This document shows, one piece after another, positions 10,884-21,387 of a DNA stretch of 64,000 nt. How positions within the stretch are numbered: the first letter of the stretch is position 1; the number at the start of each line of letters is the position of its first letter. Origin of the DNA: Agapetus fuscipes (Eukaryota; Arthropoda; Insecta; Trichoptera; Glossosomatidae); the NCBI GenBank assembly GCA_951799405.1, contig OX637352.1, forward strand, positions 14,270,820 through 14,334,819, read 5' to 3'. Made by a program: the position numbers and the translations under genes. The notes under the pieces were generated by a model. That model did no database searches, was not told where the DNA came from, and worked only from the letters and a program-made list of their open reading frames with translations.

Positions 10884-11654
10884 TGTAGCAAATGAATACA
10901 CCAACATTAGAAATCAACATTGCAGATTAGCCGCCACTTCTAAGTTGTGAAAATTGTCTTTAGGTCTTATAAGGCTCATAAAAAGGTTAATGCTTTGCTA
11001 TTTGGTCATATAAATGGCTTGAGGATAACTTATACGTCCACAAACCAACTGGTTATTATTTCAACGTAGAAGTTGCTGACAAGAGGTTAAATTAACGTTA
11101 TTGTGACTTAAGTTTCAAGAGCTTATAGTCCGATGATCTTAAGGTTGTCTAAGACTCCTGATTACGTTCTAGAGAGGTTGGCATTTGCTAAAGTGAGAGC
11201 TAAAGGTTATTTTTTTAATATTGTTAGAACCATAAAGTAAAAGAATGTTGAAATTGCTTTAGGTTGTATAAGACTTGTCTAGGCAAACAAATTAGGACTT
11301 CGTGGTAAGAACCTAAACCAATAGGTTGTCTTCAGGAGCTACAAGTATAATATTATAATGCTTTAAAAGGCATTCTCAACAGCTGTTAGTTGTCTACGGA
11401 ATTTCAAAGCAATACGTTGCCTAGTAAGATGAACCGACACAGGGTGATATCAAAGAAATTCAATGGAAATTTTAAACGTAAAGTCCGTAAATTTTTTTTA
11501 CGAATTATCAATACACCGGTAAGTTTTTATTATTTTTTATGGTAGGTAGTTCGGTGAATGGTAAAGACTACAAAGCATCTTAAATATTACAATTATTATT
11601 CATTTATAGTATTATTATTAATTATATATTTCTATTATTATTAATTATTTATTT

Positions 11655-11910
11655 TCCTTGACTGATAGGTTGGTATGCGGCTGACCACCCATACTGTAAA
11701 AAATGGTTCACTTTGCCAATTTCCCCCCTGTTTCAGGGAAGGTCAGCAAGAGTTGCAGGGATTATGTTCATTTGAGATTTTTTTTTTATTATAGGTCCAC
11801 ATGCGGCATGTGTAAGCGCGAAATTATGCGTGTTTGCTTGTGGGAATACATTTAATATGAATCTCAAATGATACATATCTTTGCAGCTAAGATTAAGATT
11901 TAGATTTTTA
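11655..11910 (+). repeat. SINE-like dispersed repeat
   Basis: Plus copy from ccttgactgataggttggta through ctgcttgtggg-like and ctttgcagctaagattaag. It runs into a short (at)n tract at 11913-11932. Confidence 0.75.
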
Positions 11911-11978
11911 GAAATATATATATATATATATATGATTTATTTATTTGTTTTTTGGAAACATCGTAAAAATAAAGAAAT

Positions 11979-12064
11979 AAATCATATTCCATGTCGTGAA
12001 TTTTTTTATCTAAACATAAATGTATATATTTAGATAATTTTTGTCACGACGTGGAATATGATTT
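11979..12064. repeat. Inverted repeat with flanking direct repeats
   Basis: aaatcatattccatgtcgtga and its near-complement (tcacgacgtggaatatgattt) face each other around a taaatgtatatattta core. tttgttttttggaaacatcgt occurs just outside on both sides in the same orientation (from about 11946 and 12070). Confidence 0.65.
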
Positions 12065-12176
12065 TTTTTTTTGTTTTTTGGAAACATCGTTTGATTTTTA
12101 TTATTAAATAGGTGAATTTTCGGCCTCGCAAGGGAAGCCATCTTCGGACCTTTAGAGTTATAACGTTATAATAAAA

Positions 12177-12421
12177 CTAAGTGTAAATATTATGTGCTGA
12201 ATCTTCTTGGGGGTAGTCGGCTACTTCCGGTAGCGGTCGGGGGTCTTCGGCAATCTCCGCCGTAGATTTCTTGCAGGACCGTCCGGCGTTGTCGGTCCAC
12301 TCCGTCTGGAGCCGCTCCGGAGTCGTTCGGGCGTTCTCGGTAGCCTGGTATGTGGTAAAAGCTGCTACCGGAAGTAGCCGACTACCCCCGAGAAGATTCA
12401 GCATATAATATTTACACTTGG
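12177..12421. mobile_element. MITE with about 58-bp terminal inverted repeats
   Basis: Arms at 12177-12234 and 12364-12421 are near-perfect inverted copies (ctgaatcttct, gggggtagtcggctacttcc, ggtagc). The 129-bp middle is GC-rich, unlike the AT-rich surroundings. No transposase. Confidence 0.75.
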
Positions 12422-12458
12422 TTTTTTTTATACTTAGTCTTATATATATTATATATAT

Positions 12459-12744
12459 GGGGCTGTCCATATATTACGTCATTCGCATTAAGGGGGGGGG
12501 GAGTCTGGTCTGCAGATGATGGCAAATGATGTACGAGTACCAAAAGTGACGTTGTTCTTATAAATACCAATTTCTACAAAATATACAAAATATTATGTAA
12601 GTTATATAACATTATTAATTATTAAGCTCATCCATTATTACAGCAAGAGGGGGGGGGGGTCATTAGATAATGACTATAGGATGATTGTAAGGGGGGGGGG
12701 TCGAAAATCGGCCAAAATCGATGACGTAATTTATGGACGGCCCC
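12459..12744. mobile_element. Short TIR element (MITE)
   Basis: Ends ggggctgtccatatattacg and its imperfect reverse complement (cgtaatttatggacggcccc), lying in a tatatata context. The inside holds several G-runs of 8-10 and no coding sequence. Confidence 0.65.
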
Positions 12745-13931
12745 TTTATATATATTATATATATTATACTTGGTCTTAGCTAAATAGTAACAGTAATGAA
12801 AACAATCAAGCATCTTAATTTTAAAGCTTGAACAAAATATATAACTGAAGAATTGCCATCACAAAAAAATATTTTAAAAAACTCGTTTTTCTTACATTTT
12901 TGGCTTTTTTTTCGTGTGTGCTGTATTTTGGAATTTTGTTTTTGCTCTTTAATTACAGAACTATACATTGTTTAGGTTCCGTACTTAACATTTTTTGTAT
13001 AATGTCAATAGTTTTTGAGTAAGTACGGAAAATAAAGAAAAAATAAAATAACAACAGTAAACACAAACACTATTTTAAAGGAAATTTTATACAATACAAT
13101 AATGTATATTTTTTACAACTTTAAAATAAAATACCTGCGAGTTAGAAAGACAAACTTGACGTAAAACGTAATCCAAAGTGTTTGACTTTCAAGGGATTGA
13201 AAAAATGAACTTACTTTCAGAGGACCCTGTAGCTGTTTTTTTAGCACTCTTTCGATGAACAACACGTCCTGTCAGCAACAAAACTTAGGTAACTAATGTT
13301 TCTTCGCAGTTATTGTCGCGACTGACAAATCTTTAAGAGCTCCTCGCAATAAGCTTAAAGCTGCGAAAATAGCCTTGTGGTTGTTAGTAGCTCCGCGAGA
13401 TAACTTTTAGCTCTTTTTTTGGCAAACATTAAGAGTTTTTAGTTGTTATGGTTCTGAAAAGGTAAATTTTAAAGCTTACTAGTAATTTCTTTACGGCAGC
13501 CATATTTTTTCAATGAAAAAAAACTAACTATCTTAATCAACAGAAATATTTTTATTTAATTATGCAAAATTAAATATGGTATCCTATGCGATTTAAAATA
13601 CATGCCTTTTTGTATGAATATAAGTTTTATTTATAATGCAACTTACCACCAAACACTTAATTGAAAAAAATAATTAATATTAAAATATTAATTTTTTTAA
13701 GTTACGAAAGGCCCGTCTCGTATACAGAACTATTATCCTAAAGTATCACGATAAAGTGCTATTCGCAGTATGTTTTACATTTCCCATGCTTTCATAAAGC
13801 CATTTATTATTTTGTTTGAAAACAACTCATACTTATCTATCCATTTTGAAACTTGGTAAGACGGAATATATGGCGCGCACGCGCCATTATAATATGTATT
13901 TCAATTCACGGCTGTGTAAAAAATCTTCCAC

Positions 13932-14025
13932 AGAAACATCTCGTTCTCGCTCACCCGAGCGAGAGCGAGATGTTTCTCGGGTCCTCTCGCTCTCGCTCAC
14001 CCGAGCGAGAGCGAGAGAACCCGAG
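13932..14025. repeat. Twin overlapping hairpins of tctcgctc/gagcgaga
   Basis: Hairpin 1: arms 13932-13952 and 13957-13977, loop accc, one mismatch in 21 bp. Hairpin 2: arms 13976-13998 and 14003-14025, loop accc, one mismatch in 23 bp. Both share the inner stem ctcgctc/gagcgag, so the outer arms could also pair with each other. Confidence 0.85.
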
Positions 14026-14405
14026 TTGTAAGTTGTATACGAGTTACATCCAAGACTAATTTAGAACGTAAACGCTGTCTTGCTAGGTTATATTGAGGTA
14101 AAATTAAGGTTGCCGAAGTTATATTTGGGTTCTGCCGTAGCTCGTAGAGCGGTTCTGTATTTGAGCTATAGGTTTTGGTGTAGCTCTTCGCAAGGTTCTA
14201 AAACTGGGGCCCTTTTAGCACTCACGAGGTTTGTATAAGGAAAATATAACGTTATTGAGACTACTAAGACTTACGTGCCGATTTCCATACAAAGGTTGTG
14301 GGACCATTTTGTAACCTTTTTAAAACCTAAATGGTTACTTGGGTCATTTGCCTTATTTTGAACCTCAAAATTAAATGTCAGTTGATGTTTTAATTTAGTA
14401 TCATT

Positions 14406-14730
14406 TGTGTACCTCAGGGCTGGCAGTCTCAACACAAACGGTAGATCCTACCTACCGATTGTCGTTCAGATTAGTATGAACACCTGTCAATCTCTAATCA
14501 GCTATTCACCTGCAGCCATTTTGTTTATTTTTTTTGTATGGGGACAGGTAACGACGGTAAGCGGTATCAATGCGAGTCCCGACATGTCAGCTACCGGAAT
14601 GATAGTTCGCCAAATGTACCGAGTGACGTTTAGGTACTTTTTTATGAAATACGTAGAATTATTAATCAGCTGTTCACCTGCGGCCATCTTGGATATTTTT
14701 TTGTATGGCCACAGGTAACGATGGTAAGTA
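14406..14730 (+). repeat. Two tandem copies of the cggccatcttgg repeat
   Basis: 14406-14530 (agggctggcagtctcaacac ... cagccattttg) and 14598-14730 (tgatagttcgccaaatgta ... cggccatcttgg) carry related halves. The second closely matches 16452-16560 next to the carrier sequence. Confidence 0.55.
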
Positions 14731-14767
14731 CTATCAAAGCAAGTCTTGGCAGTCAGCTACCGGTCAT

Positions 14768-14880
14768 TTTTTTTTTTTTTTTTTTTAAGAAATCCTGTGC
14801 GGGAGACTCCCTAGATTTCAAAGACTCTAGGGGTCTATGACACTTGTTGTGGTGCCGCAGAGGTGTTGTTTACGAGCTTG
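14768..14880 (-). mobile_element. LINE 3' end with poly(A), minus strand
   Basis: A T-run at about 14768-14786, then aagaaatcctgtgcgggaga, is the reverse complement of the LINE 3' end at 31380-31480, which also ends in poly(A). Only about 110 bp remain. Confidence 0.7.
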
Positions 14881-15020
14881 GTCATCGCTACAAAGCGCCA
14901 ATACTCAAGCAAGACCCAGTTGCTGTAAGGCTGGATGGACCTTAAGTGACCGGTTTTTGGTTTATGAATTTTTCAACCCAGCGAAGAGCATATTTTGAAA
15001 ATATAAATGGTATATTTTTT

Positions 15021-15095
15021 GTGCTCCGCCGGGATTCCAACCCACAACCTTCCATTTATGAGTCCGAAGTGTTACCACTGGACTACGGACCGGTC
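15021..15095 (-). repeat. tRNA-derived SINE head
   Basis: On the minus strand the segment reads like a tRNA 5' region: box A-like TAGTCCAGTGG and box B-like GGGTTGGAATCCC about 40 bp apart. It does not fold into a clean cloverleaf and has no functional anticodon arm, so it is a SINE promoter rather than a tRNA gene. Confidence 0.6.
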
Positions 15096-15625
15096 ATCAC
15101 CAACAATCATATTTTTTTTAATTTGCTACTGAAATTTATTTTCATTGAAATTGTAAATAATCACATAGGGTTTTTTTGAAAACGAGATGTACGAGATGTA
15201 CACGTGGAATGACAGGACATCATGTTTTCCTCATTTCCATATTAAGTTTATCTTATTTTTGGAAAGAAAAACCTAGATTGCCACCTTTGACTTTAGACAA
15301 CTCTTTTGTCAAAAATATAATTTTGAAAGCTTGATAAATTTCATGATAACTGAATCTTATAGAACCAAAAAAGGCAAACAAGATTTTTTTTTGAAATGGG
15401 AGAATACAGCAAATCATATTTTCATCATTTACATTTATTTTATTTAAAAAAAAATAGATTGCGTCTTTGATTCTTTAGGACTCAAACAGTAATTTTGAAA
15501 TGAAAATAATACATACTAAACTAAAATAAAAAAAGAGAGGATATGTGCTGTAAAATACATTAATTTGGGTAATTCTTGAAATGGACGAATAATACCTCTT
15601 CAGGGAAATGTCATGATGGAAGGAA

Positions 15626-16436
15626 TTAAGCGTATCCGCCCGCAGCCAACAAGTACTCAGCCACTCCTAGGAAGTAAACTGTCTGTGCAATACCAAACAG
15701 CGGGGCAATGACCATCATCCGGCAAGCACCACCTTTAAAGAATGCTCGAGGACCTTCTTCCTTCATGGTTTTAATGGCGCAGTCAGCGAAGCCCTTGTAG
15801 GGATTGCTCTGCGCCCTCTTGAGGTCCTGCAGGCGGGTCTTGATGACGTCCAGCGGGTTGACAGAGAGCGCAGCTAGGGAGCCTGCGGTGCACCCAGACA
15901 AGAAGGACCACCAGAAGACTGCTTCTTGTCCGCCAGGAGTTGATCGGGGGCCCATATTGTTGAGGGTGGCGAAGAGAGGAAAGTAGACGACGCTGAAGCT
16001 TATGTCGCGAGCCCCGGTGGCACCCGTGCCGCGGTAGAGGCCGCGCACACCTTCCTTCTGCAGCAGCCGCCGCGCCACTTGCAAGGCAGACTCATGCTTA
16101 GCTCCTGCAATTCTTCCTGCATCTTGGAGTTGTATCTTCAAGAGCTCCATGGGCGTGGTGATCACAATCTGGAACAGCCCAGCTAAACCACCAGCCAGCA
16201 TCTGTCGGGGCACTGGCAAACTCCCTGTTGATGTTTGAAGATGGTGTCTGAAGAAGTCATTGGCTGCCAGCTTGATGGCTTTCTCTGGTGTGATGAGGAG
16301 AATGTTGACTGCTGATCCGCGGTACATTCCAAAATAACCCTCGGCTTTGTAAGTCTTCTTGAAACAGTCCAACATGGAAGAGTACATTTTCTCTCCCTTT
16401 GGTCCCACGGTCTGGTTTTGCAGCCGAGTCTTCACT
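15626..16436 (-). CDS. Mitochondrial glutamate carrier (SLC25A22/A18-like), 5'-truncated
   Basis: The frame encodes a solute-carrier-25 protein that would import glutamate with H+ across the inner mitochondrial membrane. It begins at LVKTRLQNQ, inside the first carrier signature. The second repeat has TTPMELLKIQLQ, the third NPLDVIKTRLQ, with RGLYRGTGATGARD and FFKGGACRMM. The first transmembrane helix and the PxD of repeat 1 are missing; about 270 residues of a normal 310-320 remain. No stop or frameshift, and coding GC is much higher than in the surroundings. Either it is the last exon of a gene (tctag|TG at 16437-16436 could be an acceptor), or a truncated retrocopy. A dispersed repeat starts about 15 bp upstream (16452). 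The ATG at 16468 is repeat-derived. It lies on the same strand, inside the zinc-finger intron. Confidence 0.8.
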
Positions 16437-16451
16437 AGATAGATGGTCATG

Positions 16452-16560
16452 ATAGTTCGCCAAATCAATTGAATGACGTTTAGGTATTTTGTAAGAAATA
16501 CGTAGAATTATTGATCAGCTGTTCCCTTGACGCCATTTTGTATGGCTTTATTGTATGGAC
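16452..16560 (+). repeat. Dispersed repeat abutting the carrier sequence
   Basis: tgatagttcgccaaat ... gacgtttaggta ... gaattattgatcagctgttc matches the copy at 14598-14720. Confidence 0.6.
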
Positions 16561-16654
16561 ACTGTCAACGTATCTTCTCTACTAGGTCTACCATTCATTA
16601 TTGTTGACCAAATCTGCCGCTATGATATGCCAGCAGCCTTCGAAGTATATAACC

Positions 16655-16745
16655 TAAGTTGCAGGGTTTATGACGCTTATTTAGAAAGTTCACGTGTAGC
16701 ATGAGTAAACACGAACTTCCGCGTATTTGCTCGTGATTAAAATTT
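16655..16745 (+). repeat. SINE-like repeat, diverged fragment
   Basis: gttgcagggtttatg, a gtgtagcatgagtaa-like centre and tgctcgtg match the middle of the SINE-like family at low identity. Confidence 0.4.
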
Positions 16746-16836
16746 ACGAAATAAATAAAATAAATTTAATAAAAAAAAAATGAAAAACAAAATGAAATTA
16801 AAATTAAATTAAATAAATCCAAAAATGGTATCCTAA

Positions 16837-17396
16837 GGGCCGGTCTTGTAAACGAGAGACCAAATATCCGTAAGTATCTCGGCAAGTTACTAACGGATGG
16901 ACGTTTACCGACTGATCTTACCGATGGTCGTCCTATAAAGCTTTTTTAACCGTCCGTTAGTTCTCAATAATGCACTCGTATTTTCAATGATTTTTTGCGT
17001 GCATTCATGAACATACGTCATCCGTTTGCTGTCAAAGACGAAACATAACCTAAAGTTGCTTTTGACAAATACGAAAACGACTCAGACAGCGCATTTTAAT
17101 GCATTATCTATCACTTTCGGAAGAAATTATCTTCAACAGGATAGAGCGTAGTAGTCCAATGACACGCAAAACTCACCGCAATGAAACAATTCTTTGACAG
17201 CTGACCTAACCTCAAACCTTAACTAACCGGCCGGTATCTGCCATTAATCGATGGGTCGGCCGTCGGTTAGATCTGTCGGTAACTTTTACGGAAATAAAAC
17301 AAACGGATTCTTATAAGACGAAAATTGTGACGTTTGTATTATATTTCGGTAAATTTGGTACGACATTGAACTAACGGATGTTTATAAGACCGGCCC
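16837..17396. mobile_element. PIF/Harbinger-like MITE
   Basis: TIR gggccggtcttgtaaac at 16837 and its inverted copy (gtttataagaccggccc) at 17380-17396. TAA flanks both sides (16834-16836 and 17397-17399), which fits the TWA target of PIF/Harbinger elements. 560 bp, no transposase. Confidence 0.75.
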
Positions 17397-17439
17397 TAAG
17401 TTCTATATTCATATCTATTATAAATATCAACTATCTATA

Positions 17440-17680
17440 ATCAAAGATCAAAGATGTATTGATATTCAAGGGGATCATATTTAATGCACGCTCACAAGCA
17501 GACACGTGTAAGTTTGCTCTTTCACATGCTGCATGTGTACGTATAAAATAAACGAAACCTCACATTAAAATAAACCCTGCATTTTTTCCGACCTTCTCTG
17601 AAACAGAGGTGGCATTTGCAAAGTGAACCATTTTTGAAACCATTGTGGTTCAGCATCATACCAACGTATACGTCAAGAAA
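17440..17680 (-). repeat. SINE-like dispersed repeat, diverged
   Basis: Minus copy with cacgctcacaagcagacac, cctgcattttttccgacctt and cataccaacgtatacgtcaa. Confidence 0.65.
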
Positions 17681-17694
17681 TTAACTATTTTCTA

Positions 17695-17942
17695 ATCTAA
17701 TCTAATCTAAGTTGCAAAGATATGTTACAATGGAGATTCAGATTACATGCATTTTCACTACCAGACACGTACAAGTTCGCGCTTGCACATGCCGGATGTG
17801 AACCTACAACATAAAAACCATCTCAAATGGACATACACCCAGCAACTCTTGCGGTCCTTCCCTGAGACAGGGGTGACATTGGCAAAGTGAACAATTTTTA
17901 CAGCATGGGTGGTCAGCCGCATACCAACCTATCAGTCAAGAA
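17695..17942 (-). repeat. SINE-like dispersed repeat
   Basis: Minus copy with a (tctaa)3 tail at 17692-17706 and head cataccaacctatcagtcaa. It sits immediately 3' of the previous copy. Confidence 0.75.
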
Positions 17943-18009
17943 ACCCTTATGGGGCTTCCACACGCTTGCCAACCCATCACAAGTCAAGCGCACAGTGTGT
18001 CGTCTAGAA

Positions 18010-18720
18010 CAGAGGTTCCCAAACTATGGTACGCGTACCACCAGTGGTACGCGACGCTTCTTGAGGTGGTACGCAAGCAGCCATGGTCATAGGACATACA
18101 AAATAAAGTCCGGAAAAGCTCACACAATTGGCGAAGAGCTGTTGTTACCCGCAGTGAAAGACATGGTTACTTGTGTGTTGGGTGAAACGTCAGCTAAAAA
18201 GCTAGATCTGATATCACTGTCCAATAATACCGTGCAGCGAAAGATCGAAAGTATGGCATCAGATGTTAAAAATAAAACCATCAATCATGTCAAACATAGC
18301 GATTTCTTTTCGATACAACTCGATGAGAGTACAGATGTAACAAACTACGCTCAACTTATGGTTTACGTGCGGTATATACATGAAAATAATGCACTCAAGG
18401 AAGATTATTTATTCTGTGAGGCGTTATCAACATGAACTACTGCAGATGAAATTTTCAATAAACTGAGTGGATTCTTTGCCGAAAATGGGCTTGATTGGAT
18501 GAAATGTGTTGGCTTCTGCTCTGATGGCGCTCGAGCTATGACGGGAAGATTCGGAGGTGTAGCCACAAAAGTAAAATCTGTTGCTAAAAATTGCACTTTC
18601 ATGCATTGCAGTATACACAGACAAGCGCTAGCAACAAAACGTATGCCTGAACAATTTAAACATGTTCTCCAAGACGCCATCAAGGTGGTAAATTTTATGA
18701 AATCTCGGGCTCTTAACTCT
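18010..18720 (+). pseudogene. hAT transposase (ZBED5-like) remnant with 5' TIR
   Basis: cagaggttcccaaact at 18010 is a typical hAT terminal repeat. From about 18100 the frame reads EELLLPAVKDMV, FFSIQLDESTDV (DEST, first acidic motif), then an in-frame TGA at 18433-18435. It continues in the same frame with VGFCSDGARAMTGRFGG and FMHCSIHRQALA. The N-terminal BED finger and the C-terminal dimerisation region are missing, and the 3' end is cut by a SINE-like copy at 18722. The visible 8 bp outside the TIR (gtctagaa) have no partner. Confidence 0.82.
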
Positions 18721-18721
18721 C

Positions 18722-18981
18722 TAAATCTAAAATCTAAATCTAAGCTGCAAAGATATGTATCATTTGAGATTCATATTAAATGCATTCCCACAAGCAGACA
18801 TGCATAATTTCGCGCTTACACATGCCGCATGTGGACCTACAATATAAAAACCCAATCTCAAATGAACATAAGCCCTGCAACTCTTGCCGACCTTCCCTGA
18901 AGCAGGGGTGACATTGGCAAAGTGAACCATTTTTTACAGTATGGGTGTTCAGCCGCATACCAACCTATAAGTCAAGGAACT
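18722..18981 (-). repeat. SINE-like dispersed repeat, well-preserved copy
   Basis: Useful reference copy. In its own (minus) direction it reads ccttgacttataggttggta, aaaaaatggttcactttgcc, cctgcttcagggaaggtcgg, cttatgttcatttgagattg, tgcggcatgtgtaagcgcga, ctgcttgtgggaatgcattt, then atctttgcagcttagattta and a short (tagatt)n tail. No TIRs, no target duplication seen here, no credible A/B boxes. Confidence 0.8.
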
Positions 18982-18984
18982 AAG

Positions 18985-19460
18985 GGTAGGCGCAACAAAT
19001 TGCATTTTAACATATCGAAGTGCAATGTTATGACTTATACAAGAGCTACTAGATTGATATTTCTTAGATGCACCATGAGCGGTGCAAGTTTAACACGTAT
19101 GTCATCAGTAAAAGATCTTGGTGTTACGTTGGATAGCAAACTGAACTGCAGTTCCCATATTGAGATAACTTTTGGCAAAGCACTGAAAATGTTGGGATTT
19201 GTCATTCGGAATAGTAGGATGTTGACATCTACTCACGTTTTAGCCCTGCTGTACAGTGCACTGGTGCGGAGCAGGCTTGAGTATGGCTCGCTTGTTTGGG
19301 CTCCAAATAGTGCCAAATATGTTCTCATGCTGGAGAGGGTTCAGAAGACATTCTTGATATTTCTCTACACGAGGACGTATGGGTATTATCCTTGGCTATA
19401 TCCAAGTGCGCTTGTACTCGGCATGCAGTGGCGTGCATTGCTTTTTAGCCATGGGTAGGC
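18985..19460 (+). pseudogene. LINE reverse transcriptase C-terminus
   Basis: One frame encodes the end of a Jockey/CR1-type RT: FNISKCNVMTYTRA, SSVKDLGVTLDSKL, LGFVIRN, ALVRSRLEYGSLVWAP and LERVQKTF. The 5' end is cut by the SINE-like copy. Confidence 0.8.
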
Positions 19461-20574
19461 AACAATTTGGGATTTTCTCAGTTCCCATAAACCCAGATAT
19501 TAATTTATCGTAAAAATGTGCTATTACATAATTATGTACCTACGCTACAGTATCAACGACTTCTGAAGCTCAGAACTATTTCAAATCAGTTTAGAATCGA
19601 AAGCTAACTTTGGTTTTACTAAGAAGGAGCAACTCCTTACAAGATATGAATGTGTTTTTTTCAGTAGTATTATTTATTGGGCAACGAAATTTTAGATACC
19701 TACTTTTTGTAAAATCCCAATTTTATAGATCTTTAGACATTGGCTGCCATGTTAGCAATTTTCCTACAATATTTTTTTTTATCTGTGAACTTTGCTATAA
19801 AACGAAAGTCTGTTAAAGAAGAATCAATGTTTTATGTTGTAATTTTAAGGTCATTAAATATTTTGTTGCACAAATTTTGGCGTAGTCAACATGACAGCTT
19901 TTTCATTATGCAAAGTCTTTTCAAGATAAAAATGAGGAATGGTGATACAGTCAGTTGAATTATAATTATTCAATACACACTGTTTTGTTTATTATTCGCG
20001 CTTTCAAGCTATCATCTGCAATAACCATAGAGTTATAAGGTATAGAGATGAAGTCCAGACCAAAATAATGTCCCCTATTTTTTGGACTGAAGCGCTGAAC
20101 CTCGATCCGCGTGCAATTGTATTGCTCGGTTTTGGTCTCATTATTTCGTCAGTGCTCGGATCGTAAGCATCTCGTTTGCCGTGTGAAAGGGTGCAAAAAT
20201 AGGTCCGAATTAAATAAAACAATGGATGAAATCACATTTCACATGTAATTTTATGTTTTTTATACGCTAATTAATGTTTTATTTATATTTTGTACGAATT
20301 ATTAACAGGCGCGTGTTAGAGCAGCGCGTCTACTTTAAATATAGTGTTCTAGCGTGTGACAGAAAGGGACAACAGCGCCCAGGGCTGTACTCGAAATAAT
20401 CGAGCCTCTTGAAAAATATTTTCCACTGACTACTAAAAAACAAAGTGGCACAAAAATGATAATTTTAGGAATCCTTTGACTAATAAATGGAATATAAATA
20501 CAAAAAAAATGAGGCTTAATACGGTGTACTCTTGCAAAAGTCGCTATGATATTTGACAGTTCAAATGATCTAAT

Positions 20575-20680
20575 CTAATGTAATCTAATCTAAGCTGCAA
20601 AGAGATATATCATTTAAGATTTATATTAAATGCATTCCCACAAGCAGACATGTATAATTTCGCCCTAACACATGCCCAAG
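20575..20680 (-). repeat. SINE-like repeat, partial
   Basis: Tail half only (taatctaatctaagctgcaa ... acaagcagacatgtataatt). It is cut at 20680 by the MITE-related segment that follows. Confidence 0.65.
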
Positions 20681-20836
20681 ATGGCCGCAAGTGAACAGCT
20701 GATTAGTCTTCATACAAATATTATGAAAATTCGGTAGGTAAGAATGCCCGTGGTGATGAAATTTTCAGCCCATGCATCATTAGTTTGTCAAAGCGTGGGA
20801 TCAACCGACCACTAAAGTATCTAAGAATAGTCCCTA
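20680..20836 (-). repeat. Partial MITE related to 63525-63751
   Basis: caagatggccgcaagtgaac, gcatcattagtttgtcaaag and ctaagaatag match the right half of the MITE at 63525-63751. The left TIR is missing. Confidence 0.5.
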
Positions 20837-21103
20837 ATGAGACAAGTTACGCTCTTAATTGTTGGTATTTTATTGTCACAATTCCTTAAAAAAATAATAT
20901 AAGCCACCGAAACAATCCGATACTAGCGTGTATCCGAATAAAATCTATATCCGTATGAAATATATGATACCATACCAACAAAAATAAAATTATTCCTATT
21001 TTCGTATCCATATCCATATCCAAAATGTCATGTACATAACATCCCTATAACAAAGTACCTACTGATAGGCTTATTTTTCTGTACGAAGTGTATTTTTGTA
21101 CGT

Positions 21104-21387
21104 GTAGGGTCAAGTGGGCAACAGTGACTCAGTCTAGCGAGTCCCTGAGTAGCATTAATTGTCAGTGTGTACTACGGTGGTGAGTCAGTGTGCTAACATA
21201 GTGGTACACAGCGACTCAATTCCTATATTTTTGTTTCACGCCCCTAGTTTTATTGATGTAGTAAATAATGAAAAATCATTAAAGTTAAAATACAGTAGTA
21301 CAACTACAATGTGTGTAAATTTTAAGCCAAACCTTCGATGTTTTAAATGTTTTTTAACTCTGAAAAGAACTGAGCCACTTGCCCCTA
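21104..21387. mobile_element. Possible small TIR element
   Basis: gtagggtcaagtgg at 21104 and its imperfect inverted copy ccacttgcccctac ending at 21387. No coding content. A related word (ataggggcaagtgg) lies at 10180. Confidence 0.4.

Larger units (their letters stand above)
10487..14343. mobile_element. Possible TIR element, 3.9 kb
   Basis: CCCAAGTAACCA with TTTAG following opens at about 10488 and its reverse complement (taaatggttacttggg) closes at 14343. CATT lies just outside both ends. The interior has no transposase and is full of later insertions. The match is about 16 bp, so this pairing is tentative. Confidence 0.35.
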
